Positions 1 to 11,391 of a stretch of 64,000 nt of DNA are shown here, in pieces. A program made the position numbers and the translations under genes. Location of the stretch: positions 17,454-81,453 of the forward strand of contig JAPHSY010000032.1 of assembly GCA_026196495.1 (NCBI GenBank), written 5' to 3'. The notes under the pieces were generated by a model. That model was not told the DNA's origin. It ran no database searches and saw only the letters and a program-made list of their open reading frames with translations. Each line of letters begins with the position of its first letter. Within the stretch, counting starts at the first letter, position 1. The DNA is from Magnetovibrio sp. GTDB lineage: Bacteria; Pseudomonadota; Alphaproteobacteria; Rhodospirillales; Magnetovibrionaceae.

Positions 1-931
1 CTTCACCCAGCCTGATCACACTCGCTTCATCGGCACCGCGTATGGTGTCATGTCCATCTCCTACATAGTATTCAAAATTCGCAACCGCATCGTTGATGAG
101 TTCAAACTCATCATTACCGACACCACCCGTTAGCGAAGATTGAATATGTGGATTGTGGCCACCAAACAACGAAGCCACACCACGATCATCGGTGCCATCT
201 AGAAGCACATGATCATCACCCGTACCACCATTGATGTTGAGATGCGTACCTGATGCTTCGATGGTGTCATTTCCGGCACCACCCCAAAGCATGGAATTGA
301 TGTTCAATGCCCCAGACGAATAAAGCGTGTCATCCCCTGTGCCGCCAAACATTTGTACAGAACCGCCATGATGGTTTATGACATCATCGCCTTCACCACC
401 ATGTGCCCGACCACCCATCAACGAAATGGTGTCATCACCTGCGTCACCACGCACATAACTAAGGCCTTGGGCGTTGATGGTATCATTGCCTTCTCCTCCG
501 TACGCACGTGAGGCCACAACTGGCATCAGTACTCCACAAAGCGGAATTGCATGATTATGGCAATGACCGCCCATGCCTTCATTCGTAAAATGAGCAGAAC
601 CGTAAACATGAACCAGCGGAGCAAAAAGAATTCCCGCCCCTTCAACATTGATAACATCATCGCCAGAACCACCTTCGACTTTAATGTTCCAGCCTGAAGC
701 ATTTATGCTGTCATCACCGGCCCCACCATGAATATAGGTATGAGAGGCCTCTGAATTAATCAAATCGTCTCCGTCTCCACCATCTATGTCAGAAATCTGT
801 CCCGTGTAGCGAAATTGGTGCAAACAGTCACGAAATAGGTCTGTCGCACATCTATGACCGTCAGATTGTTTGTGTTGGGTATTTTCGTAAGTCCCTGGCG
901 TATTATTTGTATCCACTGCCGAAGTCATCAT
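1..931 (-). CDS. RTX-like Gly/Asp repeat protein, 5' part only
   Basis: This frame is open on the minus strand from ATG at 931-929 to the window edge, about 310 codons with no stop, so the C-terminus is missing. AAAGGA lies just upstream and the start is a double ATG (931 or 928). After about 50 N-terminal residues the protein consists of repeats of the type GGxGDDxI, for example GGDGDDLIN, GGAGDDSIN, GGEGNDTIN and GDAGDDTIS, spaced about 18-22 residues. This is the hemolysin-type calcium-binding (RTX) repeat. Known RTX proteins are mostly secreted by type I systems and bind Ca2+ in the repeats; the secretion signal would lie in the missing C-terminus. An odd loop near the middle is rich in His and Cys (GMGGHCHNHAIPLCG). 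No catalytic domain is visible in this part. No type I exporter gene is in the window. Confidence 0.8.
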   Translation of the reverse strand, partial: MMTSAVDTNNTPGTYENTQHKQSDGHRCATDLFRDCLHQFRYTGQISDIDGGDGDDLINSEASHTYIHGGAGDDSINASGWNIKVEGGSGDDVINVEGAGILFAPLVHVYGSAHFTNEGMGGHCHNHAIPLCGVLMPVVASRAYGGEGNDTINAQGLSYVRGDAGDDTISLMGGRAHGGEGDDVINHHGGSVQMFGGTGDDTLYSSGALNINSMLWGGAGNDTIEASGTHLNINGGTGDDHVLLDGTDDRGVASLFGGHNPHIQSSLTGGVGNDEFELINDAVANFEYYVGDGHDTIRGADEASVIRLGE

Positions 932-1246
932 AAGTTCCTTTCATCAGAGTTTAGGCAACAGCCTTCCTACCGTCGCCTAATGATTGACTCGACCTAAAAT
1001 GCAACAACCATGCCTACCCAAAAAACTTATCACATTAACTGTTTTTCAATGACTTACACATAATCCCGACTCGGAAATCTCTGCAAAAAACGGAACAATA
1101 TGCCCCTCTCCCGGCAATTCTTACCAGCTTAGGCTGATGGGAAGTGATATTGATTCTAAAGACTTGATTGCTCTTAATAGGCGCTCTATCTTTCACACAT
1201 GAATAAATGACTAAATTCATTACATACACACAAAAGGTTTGTTGTT
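932..1246. other. Intergenic region between divergent RTX and cysK genes
   Basis: This 315-bp non-coding stretch separates the RTX-like gene (minus) from cysK (plus), so it should carry both promoters. The only promoter I can point to is the cysK candidate at 1164-1192. An imperfect dyad ATGAAT-N10-ATTCAT lies at 1199-1220, near the expected cysK transcription start; its significance is unknown. No RNA gene was seen. Confidence 0.5.
1164..1192 (+). promoter_or_regulatory. Candidate sigma-70 promoter of cysK
   Basis: TTGATT at 1164-1169 and TATCTT at 1187-1192 are separated by 17 bp, a good spacing for a housekeeping promoter. Transcription would start near 1199, giving a leader of about 48 nt before the ATG at 1247. 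This is inferred from sequence only. Confidence 0.4.
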
Positions 1247-2248
1247 ATGCACGTCAGCACTGGTTTTCCCGACACCATAGGAAACACCCCACTGATCCGT
1301 TTAAACGCCGCATCCGAGGCCACCGGGTGTGATATCTACGGCAAAGCCGAGTTCATGAACCCAGGTGGCTCCGTCAAAGACCGTGCTGCACTTTTTATCG
1401 TGCGTGATGCTGAAGAACGCGGCCTGCTCAAGCCTGGCGGTACGATTGTCGAGGGCACGGCCGGCAACACAGGCATCGGTCTTGCTTTGGTTGGCAACGC
1501 CCTGGGCTATAAGTCAGTCATCATCATCCCCGACACCCAAAGTCAGGAAAAGAAAGATACTCTGCGTCTGTGCGGTGCTGAATTGATTGAAGTCCCGGCT
1601 GTCCCCTACAAAAACCCGGACAACTACGTACATGTATCAGAACGTAAAGCCCAGGAGCTCAACCAAAACGAACCGGGCAGCGCCATTTGGGCACAACAAT
1701 TTGACAACATCGCCAATCGTCGTGCCCACATCGAAGGCACCGCCCCAGAAATCTGGGAGCAAACCGACGGTAAGGTTGACGGCTTCATCTGTGCGGTCGG
1801 CACAGGCGGTACATTGGCCGGTGTGGGCATGGGCCTAAAGAACTATAACAAAGACATCGTGATTGGCCTGGCTGACCCCATGGGGGCCGCACTGTACAGC
1901 TATTACACCACGGGCGAATTCAAATCCGAAGGCACATCCATCACCGAAGGCATTGGTCAAGGTCGCATCACGGCAAACTTAGAAGGCGCGCCCGTTGACG
2001 AAGCTTTCCAAATTCCCGATGAAGAGGCCCTGCCCATCCTCTTTGATCTTCTCAAAAACGAAGGCCTCTGTTTGGGCCCATCCAGCGGTGTGAACGTAGC
2101 GGGAGCCATGCGTTTGGCAAAAAAAATGGGGCCTGGACATACCATTGTAACAGTGCTGTGCGACTTTGGTACGCGTTATCAGTCCAAGCTGTTCAATGTC
2201 GAGTTCTTAAAATCAAAAGGCCTCCCCTACCCTCACTGGATGGCTTAG
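1247..2248 (+). CDS. cysK: Cysteine synthase A (O-acetylserine sulfhydrylase)
   Basis: This PLP enzyme converts O-acetylserine and sulfide to cysteine and acetate in the cytoplasm. The 333-residue protein has the fold-type II signatures: PLP lysine K44 in NPGGSVKDR, the substrate loop TAGNTG at residues 71-76 (TSGNTG in many CysK proteins), and the phosphate-binding GTGGT stretch near residue 185. Its length fits the slightly longer alphaproteobacterial class. AAAGG lies about 12 nt before the ATG. It is followed after 90 bp by sseA on the same strand, so the two genes pair cysteine synthesis with sulfur transfer. Cystathionine beta-synthase-like activity cannot be excluded from sequence, but the lack of extra domains favours a cysteine synthase. 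Confidence 0.9.
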   Translation: MHVSTGFPDTIGNTPLIRLNAASEATGCDIYGKAEFMNPGGSVKDRAALFIVRDAEERGLLKPGGTIVEGTAGNTGIGLALVGNALGYKSVIIIPDTQSQEKKDTLRLCGAELIEVPAVPYKNPDNYVHVSERKAQELNQNEPGSAIWAQQFDNIANRRAHIEGTAPEIWEQTDGKVDGFICAVGTGGTLAGVGMGLKNYNKDIVIGLADPMGAALYSYYTTGEFKSEGTSITEGIGQGRITANLEGAPVDEAFQIPDEEALPILFDLLKNEGLCLGPSSGVNVAGAMRLAKKMGPGHTIVTVLCDFGTRYQSKLFNVEFLKSKGLPYPHWMA

Positions 2249-2338
2249 CGCTGGGGATGGCTTAAGGGCTGGAAACGAAAATCAGGATTTGCTAATATAC
2301 AGGTAACAAATACAAAAAATATAAAAAGGCATCCCCTG

Positions 2339-3196
2339 ATGAACTTCAAAAATCCCGAAGCGCTGGTCACTGGTGAGTGGCTGGAACAACACTTGGATGC
2401 GCCGGACGTGCGCGTCATTGACGCCACCTATCATTTGCCCAATTCCGATCGTGATGCTTATGAAGAATGGACTTACCGTCATATTCCGGGTGCCGTGCAC
2501 TTCGACATCGACAAAATCTGCAACAGCGATACCAACTTGCCGCACATGCTGCCAAGCCCCGAAAAATTTTCGTCCATGGTCCGCAAACTAGGACTGGGCG
2601 ATGGCTCCAAACTGGTCATTTATGACAGTAACGGCGGCTACATGGCTGCGTGTCGTGTGTGGTGGATGTTCCGTCTTTTCGGACACAAAGACATCAGTGT
2701 TCTTGATGGCGGCTTGGTACGTTGGGCCAAAGAACGCCGTCCTCTTGAATTTGACGAACCCACAGTTCAAGACCGCCACTTTACTGCGGTTATGAACAAT
2801 GGCCTCATCAAAACCAAAGCGCAAATTCTCAAAAACATTGAAGAGCAAAAATTCCAGCTTATCGATGCACGCAACGAAGGTCGCTATAAGGGCGTCGACC
2901 ATGAACCCCGCCCAACTGAGCGCATGGGACACATTCCCGGGTCAATTAATGTGCCATTTACGCACATCACCCCACCATCAAAAGACTTCACCTTTCGCAA
3001 TTCAGATGACATCTGCGAATTGCTCAATGGTGCCGGAGTGGACATGAACAAACCCGCCGCCGTGACATGTGGTTCCGGTGTAACGGCTTGCGTTGTTGCC
3101 TTTGCCATGTACTTACTGGGTAAAGAAGACGTCGCGATCTATGATGGCTCATGGGCCGAATGGGGTGATGATCTAGACGTACCGATCAACACTTAA
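2339..3196 (+). CDS. sseA: 3-mercaptopyruvate sulfurtransferase
   Basis: This is a two-domain rhodanese that moves sulfur from 3-mercaptopyruvate to a thiol or cyanide acceptor. The 285 residues hold an N-terminal inactive rhodanese domain (about 15-135) and a C-terminal catalytic domain (about 165-280). The active-site loop is CGSGVT with nucleophile C244; the CG[S/T]G[V/A]T form is typical of mercaptopyruvate enzymes rather than thiosulfate sulfurtransferases. It lies 90 bp after cysK, consistent with shared cysteine and sulfur metabolism. A strong hairpin terminator follows at 3206. Its last 26 codons are duplicated in diverged form at 5774-5851, beyond the neighbouring kinase gene. Confidence 0.88.
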   Translation: MNFKNPEALVTGEWLEQHLDAPDVRVIDATYHLPNSDRDAYEEWTYRHIPGAVHFDIDKICNSDTNLPHMLPSPEKFSSMVRKLGLGDGSKLVIYDSNGGYMAACRVWWMFRLFGHKDISVLDGGLVRWAKERRPLEFDEPTVQDRHFTAVMNNGLIKTKAQILKNIEEQKFQLIDARNEGRYKGVDHEPRPTERMGHIPGSINVPFTHITPPSKDFTFRNSDDICELLNGAGVDMNKPAAVTCGSGVTACVVAFAMYLLGKEDVAIYDGSWAEWGDDLDVPINT

Positions 3197-3205
3197 AACC
3201 AATAA

Positions 3206-3237
3206 CAAAAGTCCCAGCCAATTGGTTGGGACTTTTG
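3206..3237. terminator. Bidirectional terminator between sseA and kinase
   Basis: A 32-bp near-perfect inverted repeat runs from CAAAAGTCCCA to TGGGACTTTTG, with A-tracts and T-tracts on both flanks. It lies between the convergent ends of sseA (plus) and the sensor kinase (minus) and can serve both. Confidence 0.8.
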
Positions 3238-3280
3238 GTTTGTATATAATAGAGAACAGGTAACTGATGTTCCTGGTTAC

Positions 3281-5614
3281 TTAAATCGCCGCAGTTTTCT
3301 CTTGCTCACATGGCTCACTGAGGTCTGGCGGAAAGTGCAACGTGATCGTTGTCCCACGGCCAGGTTCACTCTCAATCTCAAGCTCACCGCCATGCAGTTT
3401 TATAATTTGGTGACTTAACGACAGGCCAAGGCCGGTACCCTGGTAACGCCGTGACAACGAAGTGCCATGAACTTGACGAAATGGTTTCAAGGCAATTTGA
3501 ATTTGTTCCTTACTCATTCCAATACCAGTATCAGAGACTATAATACGATGCCCTGTTTCATCGCAGTGGTTTCGGATGGTAATAGAACCTTGATCCGTAA
3601 ACTTAATAGAATTACCAATCGTGTTCATAAACAACTGTCTCATGCGCAATGCATCGACATTTAGGCGGTGCATGTCATGAGTTTCATTGTTGAGCTCCAG
3701 CCCCTTCTCATGGGCCATAACGCCGAGCAATGAGGTAACTTCGTCAACGACTTCGCCCATGTCTGTGGGTGCTCGGTCCAGTTCCAGCTTGCCGGCCTCA
3801 ATCTTGGCCAAATCAAGAATGGAATTCACCGTTTCCAATAACAACCGACCACTACCGGTTATCAGGTCGCTATATTCGCGATATGCTTCTGGCATTGGCC
3901 CCTTAATTTCGTACCGCATCATTTCCGAGAAGCCTATAATTGAGTTCAATGGCGTACGTAACTCATGGCTCATATTGGCAAGAAATTCTGATTTTGCCTT
4001 GCTGGCGTTTTCCGCAGACTCTTTGGCCTCAGCAAGTTCTATAGTTCGTTTATGCAATGATTTTTCTGCAGCATCACGTTCTTCAAGTTCCCACCGTGCA
4101 ATAATGATTTGGCTGAGCGCAGAGACCACTGGCCTAAGCTGTTCAACAACCTCATCGTTATAACCACCTGGCCGATTGGCCAAACCAATCCCCCCGACAA
4201 GACGCTCGCCCCAATAGACCGGCACCCCGAGAAAAGTATTAAGCGACGTATTGCCCGGTGGGAGATCTGTATCATGGGCAGGATCATTTGCGATTACGAT
4301 TGCACCCGTTGAGATCGCCTCTCCAAACAGGTTATCGAGGTTTTCAAAAACCAAGCCTTTGGCCTTATTATCCTCACAGGAATTCTGTATTTCCTCATCC
4401 CATGAGATATTCAAGAAAGCGTAGCACTTGAGATAACGGCTGCCATCATCTTTGACCAAGACATCACCAATAAAACCGCAGGTGCTACCCGTCATATCTA
4501 AGATGTCTTTCAGCAATCGATCAAACAAGGTGAACGGATCTGGTTCCTGGATGAAGCTTTCACGTAAAGAGCCAATCACCGTCAATTCCTTGGTGCGTGC
4601 TGCGACGTCATGCTCCAAACTGTTACGCTGATCTATGATGGTCTTCGCTTGTCCCCATAAAGAATAAGAAAAATACAGCAACATCACCGTTGCCAGCAGA
4701 CCCGTGACAATGGCAATCATGGCATCAATCAACCAACTATGCGTAATGCTGTCCTCATTTTGGGTCATAATCACCGCTAACGGCAGATTGTCCAAACTGC
4801 GATAGGTGATGATATGTTGCATATTGTCGATGGAAGAACGTTCGTAATAAACGCCGTTGGGCGATGCAGGCAGGACCGTTTTGAAGAACGGGTTATCCGA
4901 AAAGACCTTACTAAAAAACAACTCTTTGAATGGAGTGCGCGCAAGGAACACACCGTCCCGACGTGCTAAACCAACCGAGGAATCTTCCGGCAAATCGAAC
5001 GTTTCATAAAGCCCCCCAAACGTTTTTAGTTCAATTGTAGCCAAGACAATACCAGAGAATTTTCCATTCACATCCAGGCGCTGACGCGCTACAGGAACAA
5101 TCCAATCCCCTGTGACGCGACCTTGGATAGGGCGGCCGACGAATAAACCCGATTTTCCGAGGTTAGTAGCGGAAACAAATGCCTGGAAATATTCGCGATC
5201 AAAAATATTGATAGGTTTGGGGCGTAGATATCCCCCACCCTTTTTGGGGATCGCACTTTGCACCATGTCACCGGCAGCATTGAACACATTCATAGAATAC
5301 AATGGCCCATAGCTATCCACATGGCCTGCCATAAGGTGTGTGGCTTCTTCAGACATAGGTGGCATAGCTTTGAGCGAGATGGAATTATCAATCGCCTCCA
5401 AGTGAAGGCCGATGGCCTCAAACGTTGCTTCCGTGTGGGCGACCAAACCGAGAACCATATTTTGGGAAATGGCAGAGGCTGTTGCCAATCGGTCCTGGCG
5501 AATCTGGTTCACCCCATAAGCAATCAACACCCATATCAAACACAATGCTATTCCCAATAGTAAGGAAATATTTCGTTGTAGGTTTACGTGATTTGAAAGT
5601 GAGGACCTGCTCAT
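3281..5614 (-). CDS. Membrane sensor histidine kinase (Cache-like, GAF, HisKA, HATPase)
   Basis: This 777-residue kinase probably senses a periplasmic ligand. TM1 is at about 15-35, followed by a periplasmic region of about 260 residues with the look of a double Cache domain, TM2 at about 297-320, a GAF-like domain at about 345-505, then a coiled linker. HisKA has phospho-acceptor H550 in the context [12 protein letters not shown]. The catalytic domain has the N box near N668, G1 DTGIGM at 695-700 and G2 GTGLGL at 726-731, so it looks active. GAGGAAGAG precedes the ATG. There is no receiver domain and no adjacent response regulator, so the partner is elsewhere. The gene sits between sseA and a relic of an sseA 3' end, which suggests it arrived in a rearrangement. 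The ligand is not predictable. Confidence 0.88.
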   Translation of the reverse strand: MSRSSLSNHVNLQRNISLLLGIALCLIWVLIAYGVNQIRQDRLATASAISQNMVLGLVAHTEATFEAIGLHLEAIDNSISLKAMPPMSEEATHLMAGHVDSYGPLYSMNVFNAAGDMVQSAIPKKGGGYLRPKPINIFDREYFQAFVSATNLGKSGLFVGRPIQGRVTGDWIVPVARQRLDVNGKFSGIVLATIELKTFGGLYETFDLPEDSSVGLARRDGVFLARTPFKELFFSKVFSDNPFFKTVLPASPNGVYYERSSIDNMQHIITYRSLDNLPLAVIMTQNEDSITHSWLIDAMIAIVTGLLATVMLLYFSYSLWGQAKTIIDQRNSLEHDVAARTKELTVIGSLRESFIQEPDPFTLFDRLLKDILDMTGSTCGFIGDVLVKDDGSRYLKCYAFLNISWDEEIQNSCEDNKAKGLVFENLDNLFGEAISTGAIVIANDPAHDTDLPPGNTSLNTFLGVPVYWGERLVGGIGLANRPGGYNDEVVEQLRPVVSALSQIIIARWELEERDAAEKSLHKRTIELAEAKESAENASKAKSEFLANMSHELRTPLNSIIGFSEMMRYEIKGPMPEAYREYSDLITGSGRLLLETVNSILDLAKIEAGKLELDRAPTDMGEVVDEVTSLLGVMAHEKGLELNNETHDMHRLNVDALRMRQLFMNTIGNSIKFTDQGSITIRNHCDETGHRIIVSDTGIGMSKEQIQIALKPFRQVHGTSLSRRYQGTGLGLSLSHQIIKLHGGELEIESEPGRGTTITLHFPPDLSEPCEQEKTAAI

Positions 5615-5773
5615 GTTTGCTCTTCCTCAATGGAATTCATGAACTTCGGCAATATCCAACAAGACACCCACATACCATAATACCCCAAAATATTAGGGTA
5701 AGAGCAATCATTATTTATATTATTCTGCGTCAATATAACTTTAGATTGCATTGTTTTTTTGAATGCTATTATA

Positions 5774-5851
5774 GGCAAAGAAGACATCACATTTCATGAC
5801 GGATCATGGGTCGAATGGGGTGATGATCTGGATGTAGCGATCAACACCTAA
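5774..5851 (+). pseudogene. Relic: 3' end of a second sulfurtransferase gene
   Basis: These 78 bp read, in one frame and ending in TAA, GKEDITFHDGSWVEWG and so on to INT-stop. They align without gaps to the last 26 codons of sseA (3119-3196). By hand count 64 of 78 bases match (about 82%). The 14 differences are a mix of silent and replacement changes. No start codon or further sulfurtransferase sequence can be recognised upstream, where the DNA is AT-rich. It therefore looks like the orphaned tail of a homologous but diverged gene rather than a recent copy. Its stop overlaps the 3' end of the minus-strand small gene at 5848. Confidence 0.75.
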
Positions 5852-6033
5852 GCTGCATCAAACCGGGCCTTATTATCCGCCATCCACTTCATCATATCTT
5901 CCTCGGTCTTTGAGGAATCATTAATAACATCGGCATAAGCTTCCATATAATGCGGACGAAGATTATCCATCCATTCTTCAAATGTTTCACCATCTGCGGT
6001 GACATCACATAAGTCGCATTTGAGTATTTTCAT
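5848..6033 (-). CDS. Small CxxC protein of unknown function
   Basis: This 61-residue, acidic, soluble protein has a Cys pair near its N-terminus (MKILKCDLCDV) and otherwise helical-looking sequence. GAGG lies about 9 nt before the ATG. I do not recognise the family; a small zinc-binding or DUF1059-like protein is conceivable but not supported. It lies downstream of eno on the same strand, but a strong terminator at 6062-6092 separates them, so it probably has its own promoter or depends on read-through. Its stop codon overlaps the end of the sseA relic. Confidence 0.6.
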   Translation of the reverse strand: MKILKCDLCDVTADGETFEEWMDNLRPHYMEAYADVINDSSKTEEDMMKWMADNKARFDAA

Positions 6034-6061
6034 CTTTGGGCCTCATCCATATTAGACAACA

Positions 6062-6092
6062 AAAAAGCCCCGGCAATCGACCGGGGCTTTTT
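6062..6092 (-). terminator. Rho-independent terminator of eno
   Basis: A 12-bp perfect stem AAAAAGCCCCGG / CCGGGGCTTTTT with a 7-nt loop lies 20 bp past the eno stop. The stem begins and ends in A/T runs, so it can act in either direction. Confidence 0.85.
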
Positions 6093-6111
6093 ATATGAGA
6101 ATGGCATGTGT

Positions 6112-8284
<2,173 letters not shown>

Positions 8285-8299
8285 TTTATTTTTCTTTCG

Positions 8300-9940
<1,641 letters not shown>

Positions 9941-9978
9941 TCAATATACCCAACTGTGAGGACGTGTAAAACGAAAGA

Positions 9979-9998
9979 GGCGGCAATGTCTTGCCGCC
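9979..9998 (-). terminator. Hairpin terminator after secG
   Basis: The stem GGCGGCAA / TTGCCGCC has a 4-base loop. Read on the minus strand it is followed by TCTTTCGTTTT, a moderately U-rich run. It would end the secG transcript before pyrG, or only attenuate it. Confidence 0.6.
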
Positions 9999-10045
9999 CC
10001 TGTTGATAAGTAGTGCTCAATAGTCTGGAGCCCTTGATACGCGGG

Positions 10046-10399
10046 TTATTCAGCCACCGGGGCGGTGGGCGCGGCGGGAACAACTGGTTCAGCTGGAACA
10101 GCAGGTGTCGGAGCCGTTTGAGCCGGAGTTTCAACCGAATCGAGGATTGACCCCCGTTCCGTGCTTTGCCCCGTCACAACTGCAATGGCTAAGCTCAGCG
10201 CCATAAACATGGCTGCCAGGATGCCTGTGGAACGTGTCAGCAGGTTGGCTTGTTCACGGCCGGTCATAAAACCACCCATGCCGCCGCCACCGCCGCCGCC
10301 GCCGATACCCAAAGCACCGCCTTCGCTTTTTTGGATCAGCACAAGGCCGATCAGTGCAATGGTGACCAATACGTGAATGACAAGCAAAACTGTCAGCAT
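10046..10399 (-). CDS. secG: Preprotein translocase subunit SecG
   Basis: SecG is the small subunit of SecYEG and aids protein export across the inner membrane. I start it at the ATG at 10399-10397 (MLTVLLVIHVLVTIALIG), since a longer frame to a TTG at 10414 lacks a ribosome site, while GGGA lies before the ATG. The protein is 117 residues: a first TM, the conserved cytosolic loop VLIQKSEGGALGIGGG with a Gly-only tract, a second TM near residues 55-75, and an Ala/Pro/Val-rich tail. It lies between tpiA and pyrG, its usual alphaproteobacterial position. Confidence 0.9.
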   Translation of the reverse strand: MLTVLLVIHVLVTIALIGLVLIQKSEGGALGIGGGGGGGGMGGFMTGREQANLLTRSTGILAAMFMALSLAIAVVTGQSTERGSILDSVETPAQTAPTPAVPAEPVVPAAPTAPVAE

Positions 10400-10420
10400 G
10401 ACTTCGATTCCCAATAGACT

Positions 10421-10444
10421 GAGCCCGGAGCAAACCCCGGGCTC
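10421..10444. repeat. Perfect hairpin between tpiA and secG
   Basis: GAGCCCGG and CCGGGCTC flank an 8-nt loop just upstream of secG. There is no U-tract after the stem on the minus strand, so it is at best a weak terminator for tpiA. It may instead be an RNA-processing or stabilising hairpin. Confidence 0.45.
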
Positions 10445-10505
10445 ATAAAAACGTTAGGCCGTATGTAGTCCCAAAATGCCCATTTGGCTAGGGAAAAATA
10501 AACCG

Positions 10506-11264
10506 TTAAGCGCTTTCGGCAACGGTCCAAAAATCATCGACCTTAAGGCTCGCGCCCCCAATCAAGCCGCCATCCACGTCAGCCAAGGCCAACAGCTCTT
10601 TGGCATTCTTGGGGTTCATGGAACCACCGTAAAGGATACGGGTCTTATCCGCTTCATCCTGACCGATTTTTTTCGCCAGTTCGCCTCGGATATATGCGTG
10701 AACATCTTGAACTTCGTCAGAGGTCGGCGTGCGGCCAGTGCCGATGGCCCAAACGGGTTCGTATGCGATGACGGTGTTGGCTGCGGTGCTTCCTTCAGGA
10801 ACGGAGCCAGCGATCTGAGAACCGTTTACATCCAAGGTCTTACCAGCATCGCGTTCTGCTTCGGTTTCACCGATGCAAATCACAGCCGTCAGGCCGTTGG
10901 CTTGCGCCGCAGCGGCTTTTGCAGCCACGATTTCGTTGGTTTCACCGTGATCAGTGCGGCGTTCCGAGTGACCAACAATGGCATAACCACAGCCAGCATC
11001 CTTGATCATGGCGGCAGCGGTATCACCCGTGTGGGCACCTTTTTCGTTCATATGGTTGTCTTGGCTGCCCAACTGCATGTCAGAACCTGCGATAGCGTCG
11101 GCAACAACTGGGATCAAAATTGCGGGCGGGCAAACCAACATTTCAAAGTTAGCGGCTCCATTCGCTTTGAGCTTATCAGCCAAGCCGCCAGCCAATGCTT
11201 TAGCATCTGCGGTCAGCATGTTCATTTTCCAGTTGCCTGCAATCAAAGTGCGCCGTGCGCTCAT
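10506..11264 (-). CDS. tpiA: Triosephosphate isomerase
   Basis: TpiA interconverts dihydroxyacetone phosphate and glyceraldehyde 3-phosphate. The 252-residue TIM barrel carries GNWKMN with the catalytic Lys near the N-terminus, the electrophilic His in VGHSERR, the catalytic Glu in AYEPVWAIGTG, and the phosphate-binding GGSMNPKN and GGLIGGASL. It heads the tpiA-secG-pyrG-kdsA-eno run. In the common order ppiD-trpE lies next to it divergently; here a 5-kb accessory block (11392-16376) sits between. Confidence 0.96.
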   Translation of the reverse strand: MSARRTLIAGNWKMNMLTADAKALAGGLADKLKANGAANFEMLVCPPAILIPVVADAIAGSDMQLGSQDNHMNEKGAHTGDTAAAMIKDAGCGYAIVGHSERRTDHGETNEIVAAKAAAAQANGLTAVICIGETEAERDAGKTLDVNGSQIAGSVPEGSTAANTVIAYEPVWAIGTGRTPTSDEVQDVHAYIRGELAKKIGQDEADKTRILYGGSMNPKNAKELLALADVDGGLIGGASLKVDDFWTVAESA

Positions 11265-11391
11265 CTGTCTTCCCCCGTTATTCGGTTGATTCTATAAATT
11301 TCCAAGTTGGCAAGAGTTCTATCACAGAGGCCACAAGGCGCAATACTCTTTGGGGTGGGTGTTTTAGACTGATGTGGAGTGCCCTCCTGGT

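Noticed and set aside
1035..1229. 64-codon minus-strand frame upstream of cysK
   Set aside because: It has no ribosome site, no recognisable protein features and covers the candidate cysK promoter.
10476..11297. 273-codon plus-strand frame across tpiA
   Set aside because: It is the antisense shadow of tpiA, which has all catalytic motifs.
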